26,521 nt of DNA from Balneolales bacterium (GTDB lineage: Bacteria; Bacteroidota; Rhodothermia; Balneolales; Natronogracilivirgulaceae), in the NCBI GenBank assembly GCA_007116685.1, contig SKIC01000248.1, positions 1 through 26,521 on the forward strand, in the 5' to 3' direction. Of the stretch, positions 7,499 through 15,949 are shown piece after piece. Below the pieces are notes generated by a model. That model had not been told where the DNA came from. It saw only the letters and a list, made by a program, of their open reading frames with translations, and made no database searches. Position numbers and translations under genes: made by a program. Position 1 is the first letter of the stretch. Every line of letters begins with the position of its first letter.

Positions 7499-9166
7499 AT
7501 GTCATTAATGAATTCATTGAATACCGGTGTAAGCGGCCTTAGAGGTTTTCAAACCAAAATGGACGTAATCGGTAACAATATTGCGAATGTGAATACTACC
7601 GGTTTCAAATCGGGCAGAGTATCATTTGCAGAAATGATGAATCTGAATTTAACCAGAGGCGGTAGTCGTATTTCTGACACTCCTCAATTCACAAATCAAT
7701 TGGGTCTGGGCGTTAGAGTAAGCTCAATCGACAGAGACCTCAATCAAGGTAGCTTAGAAACCACAAATCGTCCAACCGACTTAGCTATTCAGGGTGGTGG
7801 ATATTTTCTTGTTGGTGATGGTAGCCAAAACCTCCTTACACGTGCCGGAAATTTTTCTTTCAACAAAGATGGATTTCTCGTTAGTCAGAGCGGTATGCGA
7901 GTGCAAGGATACAATGGCGACGGAGAAGGTAATATCGTAAGTGGTGGCTCTACCAGCGACTTGCGAATTAACTTTGAAGATATATTCCGTCCACAATCTA
8001 CACAGAACGTAAATCTGGCAGGTAACCTGAATAGCGGCGGAGCTTCTTCTCAAGTTGTAACGCAAACCGTACCGTTCACCTTAGATGGTGGTGATTTAGC
8101 AGATGGAGATACTCTGCTTGATCAAATCAGCCAATTCCAGGGATTACAAGACGGTGAGGTAGTTTCGTTCACCATTACCAATGCAGATGGTTCCACATCG
8201 GAAGTTTCCTTCCCATTTGAAGCCAGAGTTATTGACGATTCTGATCCGGATAACCCGGTTGTTGTTCAGGAAGGTTCAACTTTAAATGATTTTATCTCAT
8301 TTATCAGTGCAGAAGCTGCCGACGCAACAGCAACACTTCGCGATGGATTGATTGTTCTGAATTCTGACCGAATTGGTGATTCAGAGATCAATATTGGAGG
8401 ATTCCAGATTTCTGATCCTGCAGATCCTGATAGTGTTGCACGTGATGTAGCTCAATTGGATTTCCGTGTAACCACCCAAGGAGCAGACAATACCAAAACC
8501 ATCAGCTCAACGGTTTATGATGGATTGGGTAAGCCACACACATTGATTGTTGAATTTACTCAGCAAGAAGATGGTATGTGGGGGTATTCAGCTCGAATTC
8601 TTGATGGCCAGGAAATTGGCTCAGGAACGGTTGAGTTCGATGCCGATGGCCGTCTGATTTCGTCAACATTCGATGAACTTACATTTAATCCGGGCAACGG
8701 AGCGTCTCCTGTAACTTTCAATCTGAATTTTGCATCCGAAGGCAAAGCATTAACTCAGTTTGATGGAAGCAGTACTGCAAATGCAGTTAGCCAGGATGGT
8801 TTTGCACAAGGCGAACTGGTAGACTTTTTCGTGGATAACGATGGTTTTCTGGTTGGCTCTTACAGTAATGGAAAGAGCAAAAACCTTGGACAATTAGCCC
8901 TGGCAAATGTTCCAAATCCTGAAGGATTACAAAATATCGGAAATGGCTTATTAAGCCTTAACGATAGAGCCGGTGATCTTTCATTGGAAATAGCAACGAA
9001 TATGGCTGGCACCAATATTGCATCTGGTGCTTTGGAAAGCTCTAACGTAGATCTCGCAAAAGAGTTTACCGACATGATTATCACGCAGCGGGCGTATCAG
9101 TCTAATGCGCGGGTAATACAAACCGCAGATCAGATTTTAGCAGAAGCAGTCAACCTTAAGCGATAA
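7499..9166 (+). CDS. flgE: Flagellar hook protein FlgE
   Basis: FlgE polymerises into the hook, the universal joint outside the cell. The 555-residue product carries the rod/hook N-terminal signature (about 8-40; SGLRGFQTKMDVIGNNIANV and TTGFK), an early core (PTDLAIQGGGYFLV), a variable middle with D-rich surface domains (about 150-430), and the C-terminal heptad region (SSNVDLAKEFTDMIITQRAY, then SNARVIQTADQIL) typical of FlgE. The length is larger than enteric FlgE (about 400), reflecting an enlarged outer domain. A GGAGG 5 bases before the ATG gives a strong start. The gene is bracketed by a two-hairpin leader and a terminator-like hairpin. Confidence 0.97.
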   Translation: MSLMNSLNTGVSGLRGFQTKMDVIGNNIANVNTTGFKSGRVSFAEMMNLNLTRGGSRISDTPQFTNQLGLGVRVSSIDRDLNQGSLETTNRPTDLAIQGGGYFLVGDGSQNLLTRAGNFSFNKDGFLVSQSGMRVQGYNGDGEGNIVSGGSTSDLRINFEDIFRPQSTQNVNLAGNLNSGGASSQVVTQTVPFTLDGGDLADGDTLLDQISQFQGLQDGEVVSFTITNADGSTSEVSFPFEARVIDDSDPDNPVVVQEGSTLNDFISFISAEAADATATLRDGLIVLNSDRIGDSEINIGGFQISDPADPDSVARDVAQLDFRVTTQGADNTKTISSTVYDGLGKPHTLIVEFTQQEDGMWGYSARILDGQEIGSGTVEFDADGRLISSTFDELTFNPGNGASPVTFNLNFASEGKALTQFDGSSTANAVSQDGFAQGELVDFFVDNDGFLVGSYSNGKSKNLGQLALANVPNPEGLQNIGNGLLSLNDRAGDLSLEIATNMAGTNIASGALESSNVDLAKEFTDMIITQRAYQSNARVIQTADQILAEAVNLKR

Positions 9167-9190
9167 TAATCGCTAATGGTTCAAACCTAT

Positions 9191-9226
9191 AGCACTCGCC
9201 TTTTGATAGAGGGCGAGTGCTTTCTT
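9191..9226 (+). terminator. Intrinsic-terminator-like hairpin after flgE
   Basis: A perfect 10-bp GC-rich stem, AGCACTCGCC (9191-9200) with GGCGAGTGCT (9212-9221), encloses an 11-base loop and is followed by TTCTT. It lies 24 bases after the flgE stop and 31 bases before the motA ATG on the same strand. By shape it is a rho-independent terminator. Because little room remains for a motA promoter, partial termination or 3'-end protection of flgE mRNA is as likely as full termination. Confidence 0.8.
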
Positions 9227-9257
9227 AACTTAGAGTTTTATTCCGAAATAAATCATT

Positions 9258-10124
9258 ATGGATAAATCCACCATCATAGGTCTTACTGCCGGTTTTGGTT
9301 TGATATTTCTGGCCATCGTTACACAGGGTAATTTTGTTGCCTTTGTGAGCGTTGCTTCGCTGATTATTGTACTTGGCGGGGTGATTTGTGCCACAATTAT
9401 CAATCATAGTATTGATGACTTAGTAGATACATTCAAAACGGTAACTACTTCTCTCAAAGAGACTGAAAAAGATCCCGGCGATACCATCGAGATGATGGTC
9501 ATGTTTTCCAGAAGAGCCAGAAGAAATGGTTTATTGGTGCTTGATGATGATGTGATGTATGTTGAAGATGATTATTTACGCAATGGACTGGAACTGGCTA
9601 TTGACGGTATTTCGGAAGAAAATCTTGTCCAAATATTGGATGATGAAATTAAAGGCCTTGAAAGACGTCAGGATCTAAGTATTCGAGTTTTAGAATCAAT
9701 GTCTCAGTATTCACCGGCATTTGGTATGATTGGTACCATTATCGGTCTGGTAATGATGCTTCAGAATCTTACTGATCCGGAATCATTGGGTGTCGGATTG
9801 TCGATTGCATTGATTACCACATTTTACGGAACCATGTTCGCTAATCTAATCTTTGCCCCATTAGCGGGTAAAATGGTAAAGCTGGCAGAGCAGGAAATGG
9901 CCGAGAAAGAAATGCTTCGTTCCGGCGTTATATCTCTTGCAAATGGGGAAAACCCAAGAATTATGGAAAAGAAAATGCTCAGCTTCGTAACTCCGGAGCA
10001 AAGAGCAGATTATATTCGAATCAATGGTGAACGCAGTTATAACCAGAAACAGGAAGATAAGCTGTATAATCATTGGATAAACCAGCAGAAAGATAAATGG
10101 GAAAGCGTACTGTCAAACCTGTAA
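9258..10124 (+). CDS. motA: Flagellar motor stator protein MotA
   Basis: MotA is the five-subunit ring of the stator that rotates around MotB as ions flow. The 288-residue product has four membrane segments (about 4-22, 27-48, 153-170 and 178-200) with a large cytoplasmic loop. The family signature around TM3 is present (SPAFGMIGTIIGLVMMLQN, 152-170, with Pro153), and the loop has basic residues at 85-89 that likely face FliG. The C-terminal tail from about 205 is charged and longer than in E. coli relative to TM4. There is no clear ribosome site before the ATG. Its 3' end overlaps motB by 28 bases. Confidence 0.95.
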   Translation: MDKSTIIGLTAGFGLIFLAIVTQGNFVAFVSVASLIIVLGGVICATIINHSIDDLVDTFKTVTTSLKETEKDPGDTIEMMVMFSRRARRNGLLVLDDDVMYVEDDYLRNGLELAIDGISEENLVQILDDEIKGLERRQDLSIRVLESMSQYSPAFGMIGTIIGLVMMLQNLTDPESLGVGLSIALITTFYGTMFANLIFAPLAGKMVKLAEQEMAEKEMLRSGVISLANGENPRIMEKKMLSFVTPEQRADYIRINGERSYNQKQEDKLYNHWINQQKDKWESVLSNL

Positions 10125-10825
10125 ACTGGCTGTTGACGTACAGTGATTTTATCACGCTACTGCTGATTTTTTTCATTGTACTCTACACCCTCACTCCCGG
10201 CATAGAAATGACTAAGCTGAATATGATCATTTCTACGTTTAAGGGTGGCGAAGGAGTACTGACAGAAAGTTCTGTTCTTCCACCAGAGTCCCTGATAGCT
10301 AGAAGAATGAGACGTGCTGAGCATTGGGAAGATCTTGGTAGATATATCGAAGATCGTCAACTTGCTGACCAGGTTCAGATTGATCTTTTGCCTGAGGGTA
10401 GCCGAATTATTTTACGCGAAGCTCTGACCTTCCCAAGCGGTTCGTCTCAACTCCTGACCGAGTCGGCTTCGGTATTAAATGAAATTGCGTATTTGTTTGA
10501 TGCCGATGTTCGGGAAATCGAAGTGCAGGGTCACACCGATAATATCCCTATTCGTTCGGGTGCTTTCCGCTCTAATTGGGAACTTGGTGCAGAGAGAGCG
10601 GCATCTGTGGTGCGATATTTGATAGATAATACAGACATTCCGCCTGACAGGTTCAAGGCAAGCAGCCACGGCGAACATCGTCCGCTAGCTTCCAATGATA
10701 CCGAAGAGGGCAGAAGAGCAAACCGGCGTGTGGAAATTTATATTCGATATGCCGACAATAACGACGCTGGAAGTCAAAATAATCCATTTTTTTCACCCGG
10801 ACAGAGTCCGCGTATGTTTAATTAG
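10097..10825 (+). CDS. motB: Flagellar motor stator protein MotB (OmpA-type peptidoglycan-binding)
   Basis: MotB anchors the stator to peptidoglycan and carries the ion-binding Asp. A single membrane helix (about 11-31) holds TYSDFITLLLIFF, with Asp17 equivalent to E. coli Asp32. A plug/linker region follows, then an OmpA domain (about 108-217) with GHTDN (145-149), NWELGAERA (160-168) and NRRVEI (209-214). A stop codon lies directly before the ATG in frame, so the start is fixed and the cytoplasmic tail is only about 10 residues, shorter than in E. coli MotB. The TYSD context looks more like MotS/MotB of Bacillus than PomB; coupling ion (H+ or Na+) cannot be decided by eye. Confidence 0.95.
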   Translation: MGKRTVKPVNWLLTYSDFITLLLIFFIVLYTLTPGIEMTKLNMIISTFKGGEGVLTESSVLPPESLIARRMRRAEHWEDLGRYIEDRQLADQVQIDLLPEGSRIILREALTFPSGSSQLLTESASVLNEIAYLFDADVREIEVQGHTDNIPIRSGAFRSNWELGAERAASVVRYLIDNTDIPPDRFKASSHGEHRPLASNDTEEGRRANRRVEIYIRYADNNDAGSQNNPFFSPGQSPRMFN

Positions 10826-10836
10826 AAACAAGCATT

Positions 10837-11337
10837 ATGGCTAAGCAAAATACACCACAGTCTCCACCTGATGATGGGATACCAGTAGTAACGATACCGG
10901 GCTCCTTACGGAAGAGATACGGAAATTATTTCCTAATTGGCGCTATTCTGTTAGCAGAATTTATACTGGCTTATGCCATTGTTTCAATGAATTATCCACG
11001 CATTTACGAATGGGTACATGGTACTCCTCCAGATTTTGGTGGATACTATGAGATTACAGAACTAGTTGTAAATCCCGCCGGAACTGAAGGGACCCGTTAC
11101 TTATTACTTTCTATAGGTTTAGAAGTGCGAAGTGCACGTGACCTAGATCGTATTGAGCAACGTGAAGTGGTTATCCGAGATGCCATAATTACTATGGTGG
11201 GACGAAGAACGGTATCAGAATTAGCCAATCTTGATGAGCGAAATGATCTAAAACTCGAGATGGGAATTATGATAAATCAAATATTAGGTAGAAGAGCGGT
11301 GCAAAATTTGTTCTTCACTCAATACGTGATGCAATAG
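10837..11337 (+). CDS. fliL: Flagellar basal body-associated protein FliL
   Basis: FliL is a single-pass inner-membrane protein that rings the stator and supports torque. The 166-residue product has a short Pro-rich cytoplasmic start, a membrane helix (about 31-51; YFLIGAILLAEFILAYAIVS) and a periplasmic stomatin-like domain (about 70-166). That domain contains the family features RYLLLSIGLEV, a run of charged residues, REVVIRDAIITMVGRRTVSEL, and a C-terminal FFTQYVMQ matching the usual 'V.fT.fviQ' ending. It starts 11 bases after motB and ends 29 bases before fliM. Confidence 0.93.
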   Translation: MAKQNTPQSPPDDGIPVVTIPGSLRKRYGNYFLIGAILLAEFILAYAIVSMNYPRIYEWVHGTPPDFGGYYEITELVVNPAGTEGTRYLLLSIGLEVRSARDLDRIEQREVVIRDAIITMVGRRTVSELANLDERNDLKLEMGIMINQILGRRAVQNLFFTQYVMQ

Positions 11338-11366
11338 CATTAAATTTTTAAGTAATCCGAATAGTT

Positions 11367-12428
11367 ATGGCTGCTGCAAAACTATCGCAATCTGAAATCG
11401 ATCACATGATGGCCAAGTACGTCGGCGAGCCCGACGAGGTTGAGGCATCAAGTATCGCGCTCGATAAGGAAATACTTCCTTACGATTTCAAGCACCCCAA
11501 GCTTGTTAGTAAGGAACAGATGCGTTCGTTGCGGAACTTGCACGAAACGTTTGCAAGAAACCTGAGCGTAGCTTTAACAAACAGCTTGAGAACAATAGTT
11601 GATGTCAAAATGCACGCTATTGATCAGGTAGTGTATTCGGAGTTTGTACAATCGGTGGCTGCCCCAAGTGCGTTGTATCTGATTTCTGTTGAGGAATTAG
11701 GTGGCGAAGCTGTAATTGAGATCGATCCCCGTTTTTGTATTTATGCCGTTGAAAAGCAAAGTGGCGGTAACAGCAAGGAAATGTTTTACAGACGGGAAAT
11801 GACTAGCATTGAGGCTAGGATTAATTCTCGTACGATGTCCAAAGTGTACGCTGAGCTCGCTGAAGCGTGGGAGCCGTTCATGAAATTGACGATTGAGCAG
11901 CATTCTTACGAAACCAATCCGGAAAATATTCAGATTATTTCAGCTGTAGAGCCTGCAATTGTCGTTTTTTATCAAATCCAGGTGTACGATACCGCAGCGC
12001 CATTGAACATCTGTTATCCTTATGCATTGTTAGAAGAAGCTTTGAGTAATTCATTGCTAAAGTTCTCTAACCAAATGCGGAAAGATGAATTATCGCCTGA
12101 ACTTAGAAATATGTTTGCCGAGCATATCAAAAAAGTGAATGTTCCGGTACAAGCTATTTTGGGCGAGACAAAAATTACGATTGAGGAATTGGTGAATCTG
12201 GAAGTAGGAGACGCCATACCTTTGGATCAGCGCATTGATGAACCGTTGATGATAAAAGTGAATAATGATGTGAAAATGACCGGTTATCCCGGAACAAAAC
12301 ACAATCATAAAGCAATGAGAGTTTTTGAGGTTTTTGATAAAAAAGCAGAAATAGAAATGACTCTACATAATAGAGGTCAGGAAAATGTTGAGAAAATTGA
12401 ACAAAAGGTAAACCAGGAAGAGGATTAA
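11367..12428 (+). CDS. fliM: Flagellar motor switch protein FliM
   Basis: FliM forms the middle of the C-ring and binds phosphorylated CheY. The 353-residue product begins with LSQSEIDHMM (6-15), a version of the CheY-P-binding LSQ(D/N)EIDALL peptide in which the usual two Leu are Met. The CheC-like middle domain follows (about 45-235; LPYDFKHPKLVSKEQMRSL early, RFCIYAVEKQSGG, then EMTSIEARI), and the C-terminal SpoA domain (about 255-340; NVPVQAILGETKITIEELVN) joins FliN. The family is clear although the middle domain is divergent. fliN starts one base after its stop. Confidence 0.95.
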   Translation: MAAAKLSQSEIDHMMAKYVGEPDEVEASSIALDKEILPYDFKHPKLVSKEQMRSLRNLHETFARNLSVALTNSLRTIVDVKMHAIDQVVYSEFVQSVAAPSALYLISVEELGGEAVIEIDPRFCIYAVEKQSGGNSKEMFYRREMTSIEARINSRTMSKVYAELAEAWEPFMKLTIEQHSYETNPENIQIISAVEPAIVVFYQIQVYDTAAPLNICYPYALLEEALSNSLLKFSNQMRKDELSPELRNMFAEHIKKVNVPVQAILGETKITIEELVNLEVGDAIPLDQRIDEPLMIKVNNDVKMTGYPGTKHNHKAMRVFEVFDKKAEIEMTLHNRGQENVEKIEQKVNQEED

Positions 12429-12429
12429 T

Positions 12430-13518
12430 ATGGAAATCGCAATTTTAGAAAAAGGAATACAGGATTACCTGCCGGCTATGGAAGGCTTCCTGAAAAACAT
12501 TCTGCTTAAGAAAGTTAAAGCAGAAATGGCGGCTTCCCAGCTTACCGATCCTCCTATGGCTATTGATGCCCTGAAAACGGGAACCCTGGTTATTCATGTA
12601 AAAGAATCTGTGTTAGATACAGACTTTTTCATTGCTTTTGATGAAAACTGGATTCCTCAATTATCCATGGCTATGCTTGGCGTGGAAGAGCAGGATGTAA
12701 ATGAGATTTCCAGAGACTTGATGAAAGAATTTTCTTCTCAATTAGTTGGAAATATCCAGGTTTGGATGTCTGAAATTGGAATTGACATTCAGCCAAACGA
12801 AGTCGAATTGATTAAGTCCGGTCAAATTGCCAATGCCGTAGGCGACAAAGAATATTTCATGGCTCAAATTGATGTGGCCGGAAAATTCTTGATTGATGGC
12901 GACGAGCAACCTCAATTAGCAATGATTGTTGCGGTCGGAGTTCCTGCTGATGATAAAATTGCTGCGCTCTCTCCCGCCGAAGAAGAAATGGAAGAAGAAG
13001 AGCCCGTAGGGTCATCCGTTGAGCCTGAAATGATGGCTGACACCGATATCGACGATTTGTTTGGCGAAGAAGGTGATGTTTCTGCAGAGGACTTCTCAGA
13101 AGAAGCCGAAGAAGCTCCGGTCGAAAAACAGGCTGAGGCTCCTAAAAAAGAAGCACCAAAAAAAGAGCCTGCCAAGAAAAAAGGACCTCCCGTAGCAGGA
13201 AAGCCCGTTGAATTTGGCGAACTGGACGATAAATTATCTCAAACCAGTCCATCGGAGACCAGAAATCTAGATATTCTGAAAGATGTAGAGCTGGATATTT
13301 CTGTAGAACTAGGTCGTAAGAGTGTGCCTCTTGGGGAAATTCTCCACTACATGCGCGGATCAGTGATAGAATTGGATAAACTTGCCGGTGAGCCAATCGA
13401 AGTGTATGCTAATGGCAAAAAAATCGCTGAAGGTGAAGTTGTGGTAATCGACGAGAACTTTGGCGTGAGAATCACCAACTTGGTATCAACCCGCGAGCGC
13501 ATCGAAAGTTTACGCTAA
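12430..13518 (+). CDS. fliN: Flagellar motor switch protein FliN/FliY with CheC/CheX-like N-domain
   Basis: At 362 residues this is far longer than enteric FliN (137). The C-terminal part (about 278-362; LDILKDVELDISVELGRKSV, then LGEILHYMRGSVIELDKLAGEPIEVYANG) is a typical FliN SpoA domain. Residues 1-175 form an alpha/beta domain that I read as CheC/CheX/FliY-like, with D96 and E100 in the place of the D-x3-E-x2-N phosphatase motif but Ser103 where Asn is expected. A low-complexity linker (about 180-257) is acidic first, then Lys/Pro/Ala-rich. In Bacillus FliY such a domain dephosphorylates CheY-P. Here activity is doubtful; a structural or CheY-docking role is possible. It shares one base with fliO (TAATG). 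Confidence 0.88.
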   Translation: MEIAILEKGIQDYLPAMEGFLKNILLKKVKAEMAASQLTDPPMAIDALKTGTLVIHVKESVLDTDFFIAFDENWIPQLSMAMLGVEEQDVNEISRDLMKEFSSQLVGNIQVWMSEIGIDIQPNEVELIKSGQIANAVGDKEYFMAQIDVAGKFLIDGDEQPQLAMIVAVGVPADDKIAALSPAEEEMEEEEPVGSSVEPEMMADTDIDDLFGEEGDVSAEDFSEEAEEAPVEKQAEAPKKEAPKKEPAKKKGPPVAGKPVEFGELDDKLSQTSPSETRNLDILKDVELDISVELGRKSVPLGEILHYMRGSVIELDKLAGEPIEVYANGKKIAEGEVVVIDENFGVRITNLVSTRERIESLR

Positions 13519-14075
13519 TGTTTGGAAACAACCCTGGAGGAACAATGCCTCCGGTTGACCCGGGGAAACTCGTAAAATACGCACTTGCTGTAGGTGCCGG
13601 ATTACTCGTGCTGTGGATTTTTGTGTTGGCGCAATCTGAAACCAGAAGCACTTCTATCGCTATCGAAGAACAGGCACGCATAGACAGTCTACGTGTAGCC
13701 ATCGGACGAGATGTGGTATCCATTCCGGAACAGAGATCCCAAAGAATGTTTGGTAGCGCACTTACTACCTTTTTTATTATGATCGGAGCCATTGGAATAA
13801 TGTGGTGGTATTTCCGAAGCAACAAAACCATATCATCAAAAACACCCGATTCAGACTTGTTTAAAATGATTGGACGGCAAAGCTTGCCGAATGGTCAGGA
13901 AATTCAGGTCATAGAAATCAATAATGAATACTGGGTAATGGCTGCCACAGCCCATCAGGTAAGCCTTTTGCACAGATATAAAAAAGAGGAATGGGATTTG
14001 ATAGTAAAAGAAAACCAAGCGAATGAAGAATCATCCTCGTTCTCAGGTTTACTTTCACACTTTCAGAAAAAATAG
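13518..14075 (+). CDS. fliO: Flagellar biosynthesis protein FliO (FliZ-like)
   Basis: FliO helps assemble the FliP ring of the export gate. The 185-residue product has two hydrophobic segments (about 18-38 and 81-99) separated by a polar stretch, then a cytoplasmic domain (about 110-160; FKMIGRQSLPNGQEIQVIEI, then YWVMAATAHQVSLLHRY) matching the FliO C-terminal beta domain. Enteric FliO has one segment. Extra N-terminal hydrophobic region plus extracytoplasmic loop recalls FliZ of Bacillus, where the first is a signal peptide; here the start of the first segment lacks a clear cleavage site. Position just before fliP supports the call. The start overlaps fliN by one base. Confidence 0.85.
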   Translation: MFGNNPGGTMPPVDPGKLVKYALAVGAGLLVLWIFVLAQSETRSTSIAIEEQARIDSLRVAIGRDVVSIPEQRSQRMFGSALTTFFIMIGAIGIMWWYFRSNKTISSKTPDSDLFKMIGRQSLPNGQEIQVIEINNEYWVMAATAHQVSLLHRYKKEEWDLIVKENQANEESSSFSGLLSHFQKK

Positions 14076-14078
14076 TCC

Positions 14079-14867
14079 ATGTCTCTACATAGGTTTGCAA
14101 AAATACTGTTGGTTTTAGCAGTAGTTTTTGTGGGATTACTAGCCAAACCGGCGCAAGTTTTGGCTCAGGTTGATGAGCCCGATGGTCCCGGTGCTATACC
14201 CAGAATTGATCTGAGTATATCTCCCGTTGATGGTGCTGAGGATTATTCCCTTGCCATTCAAACCTTGATTTTGCTTACCATTCTGGCATTTGGTCCGGCG
14301 TTTATAACCATGATGACGAGTTTTACACGAATCATTGTGGTGTTTTTCTTTTTGCGTATGGCTCTGGGTACGCAGCAATCTCCTCCGAATCAGGTTTTGC
14401 TGGGCTTAGCATTATTTTTGACCATTTTTATAATGGCTCCCGTGTTTGATCAAATAAACGAAAATGCCATTCAGCCCTATTTGGCGGAAGAAATGACCCA
14501 GCAAGAAGCACTACAAGCTGGAGCAATCCCCCTTAAAGAATTTATGATTCGCCAAACCAGAGACAAAGACTTACTGCTCTTTATGGATATGGCCAATATG
14601 GATGCCGTACAAAGTATAGATGATATCCCGCTTTATGTGGTAGTTCCATCCTATATCGTAAGTGAACTGAGGATTGCATTTCAGATCGGATTCCTGATTT
14701 ATCTACCATTTTTGGTGATTGATCTCGTGGTTTCCTCTATTCTTTTGGCGATGGGTATCATTTTCTTACCACCGGTTTTGGTGTCGCTGCCGTTCAAAAT
14801 TTTGGTCTTCGTATTAACCGATGGCTGGTATTTATTGGTAGATTCAATGGTTCGAAGTTTTAGTTAG
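14079..14867 (+). CDS. fliP: Flagellar export gate protein FliP
   Basis: FliP forms the pentameric core of the export gate with FliQ and FliR. The 262-residue product has an N-terminal signal peptide (about 1-30, ending QVLAQ), as FliP normally does, then the highly conserved block FTRIIVVFFFLRMALGTQQS and PPNQVLLGLALFLTIFIMAP. A second conserved region is in the C-terminal half (AFQIGFLIYLPFLVIDLVVS and a final LPFKILVFVLTDGWYLL). Four membrane segments follow the signal peptide. It starts 3 bases after fliO and 20 bases before fliQ. Confidence 0.98.
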   Translation: MSLHRFAKILLVLAVVFVGLLAKPAQVLAQVDEPDGPGAIPRIDLSISPVDGAEDYSLAIQTLILLTILAFGPAFITMMTSFTRIIVVFFFLRMALGTQQSPPNQVLLGLALFLTIFIMAPVFDQINENAIQPYLAEEMTQQEALQAGAIPLKEFMIRQTRDKDLLLFMDMANMDAVQSIDDIPLYVVVPSYIVSELRIAFQIGFLIYLPFLVIDLVVSSILLAMGIIFLPPVLVSLPFKILVFVLTDGWYLLVDSMVRSFS

Positions 14868-14887
14868 CGTAAGCAGGAGTAAAAAAA

Positions 14888-15157
14888 ATGAATGAAGAAG
14901 TAGGTTTATACTGGGTACAGGAAATGCTAACTACCACTACGGTATTAGCAGGCCCTATTTTGATTGGCGCGCTAATCATTGGTCTTACGATTTCTATTTT
15001 TCAGGCAGCAACCACTATTCAGGAAATGACACTCAGTTACGTTCCTAAAATGGCTGTGGTTGTGATTCTACTATTCTTTTTGTTCGGTTTTATGTTGTCT
15101 TTCATCATCGAGTTTACAGAACGAATATTTGATTTTATCCCCTCGATAGCGCAGTAA
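14888..15157 (+). CDS. fliQ: Flagellar export gate protein FliQ
   Basis: FliQ is the small two-helix subunit wrapped around the FliP/FliR core. Length (89) and pattern are exactly those of the family: two membrane hairpin helices (about 17-40 and 52-74) with conserved GLTISIFQAATTIQEMTLSY between them and VPKM at the start of helix 2. A purine-rich run (AGGAG about 10 bases upstream) supports the ATG. It is followed by fliR after 12 bases. Confidence 0.97.
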   Translation: MNEEVGLYWVQEMLTTTTVLAGPILIGALIIGLTISIFQAATTIQEMTLSYVPKMAVVVILLFFLFGFMLSFIIEFTERIFDFIPSIAQ

Positions 15158-15169
15158 GATCCAACAGCC

Positions 15170-15949
15170 ATGAATATTTTTTCACCTGAGTTTATTCTGG
15201 CTTCCTTTCTGATTTTCGTCAGAGTCGCAGGTGTTATTGCCTCGGCTCCCTTCTTTGGTTCCCAAATGTTTCCAAATCAGGTGAAGGTATTTTTTGCAGT
15301 CGTAGTTACGATTATGCTTTATCCTGTAATACCTATGCAAGGGGCGGTGATAGCCCCGAATATTACAGCCTTAGAATTAGTGATAGCTATCGTAAAAGAG
15401 TTATTGGTTGGGGTTACGATGGGATTAATCGGGCAGATTATTTTCGGCGGGGTTCAATTAGGCGGACAGTTTGTGAGCATTCAGATTGGTCTTGGTTTTG
15501 CCAATATCGTAGATCCTCTAACCCAGAACCAGAATGCACTAGTCAGTCAGTTATTAATTTTGTTTGGCACGGTTCTCTTTTTAGGGATTGGTGGGGAACA
15601 GATTTATCTGCGTGCTATGCAGAAAAGTTTTGAAGTTATTCCGATAGGAAATATGGATTTTTCCATGGCTGCGCCGGTGTTTATGGATATGGCCGGGCAA
15701 TTATTTATCGTCGGAATCCAAATAGCGGCACCGTTTATAGTCGTGTTGTTTTTGATGGATTTATCCTTCGCTATTTTTGCACGAATCATGCCCCAGGCAA
15801 ACGTGTTTTTTATCGCCTTACCTTTGAAAGTGCTTATCGGACTAAGTATGCTGCTTTTGGTAATGCCTTACATTCCGGTTGCTTTCAATCAGTTTTTCCA
15901 GATTTTGTTCGATTACTTATCCAGAATTATGGAAACCATAGGACCATAA
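15170..15949 (+). CDS. fliR: Flagellar export gate protein FliR
   Basis: FliR is the single-copy subunit that closes the FliP/FliQ/FliR export gate. The 259-residue, strongly hydrophobic product has the expected six or so membrane segments and family blocks RVAGVIASAPFFGSQMFPNQ (near 18-37), EFVG-like KELLVGVTMGLIGQIIFGGV, GLGFANIVDPLTQNQ and LPLKVLIGLSMLLLVMP. In many operons flhB and flhA follow. Here the next gene is a convergent malic enzyme only 17 bases away, so the flagellar run ends here. No terminator hairpin is visible in the 17-base gap. Confidence 0.97.
   Translation: MNIFSPEFILASFLIFVRVAGVIASAPFFGSQMFPNQVKVFFAVVVTIMLYPVIPMQGAVIAPNITALELVIAIVKELLVGVTMGLIGQIIFGGVQLGGQFVSIQIGLGFANIVDPLTQNQNALVSQLLILFGTVLFLGIGGEQIYLRAMQKSFEVIPIGNMDFSMAAPVFMDMAGQLFIVGIQIAAPFIVVLFLMDLSFAIFARIMPQANVFFIALPLKVLIGLSMLLLVMPYIPVAFNQFFQILFDYLSRIMETIGP

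Noticed and set aside
9225..9257. Sigma-28-like promoter (TTAA ... CCGAAATA) before motA
   Set aside because: Weak match with the wrong spacing, and the -10-like element would place the transcription start almost on the motA ATG.
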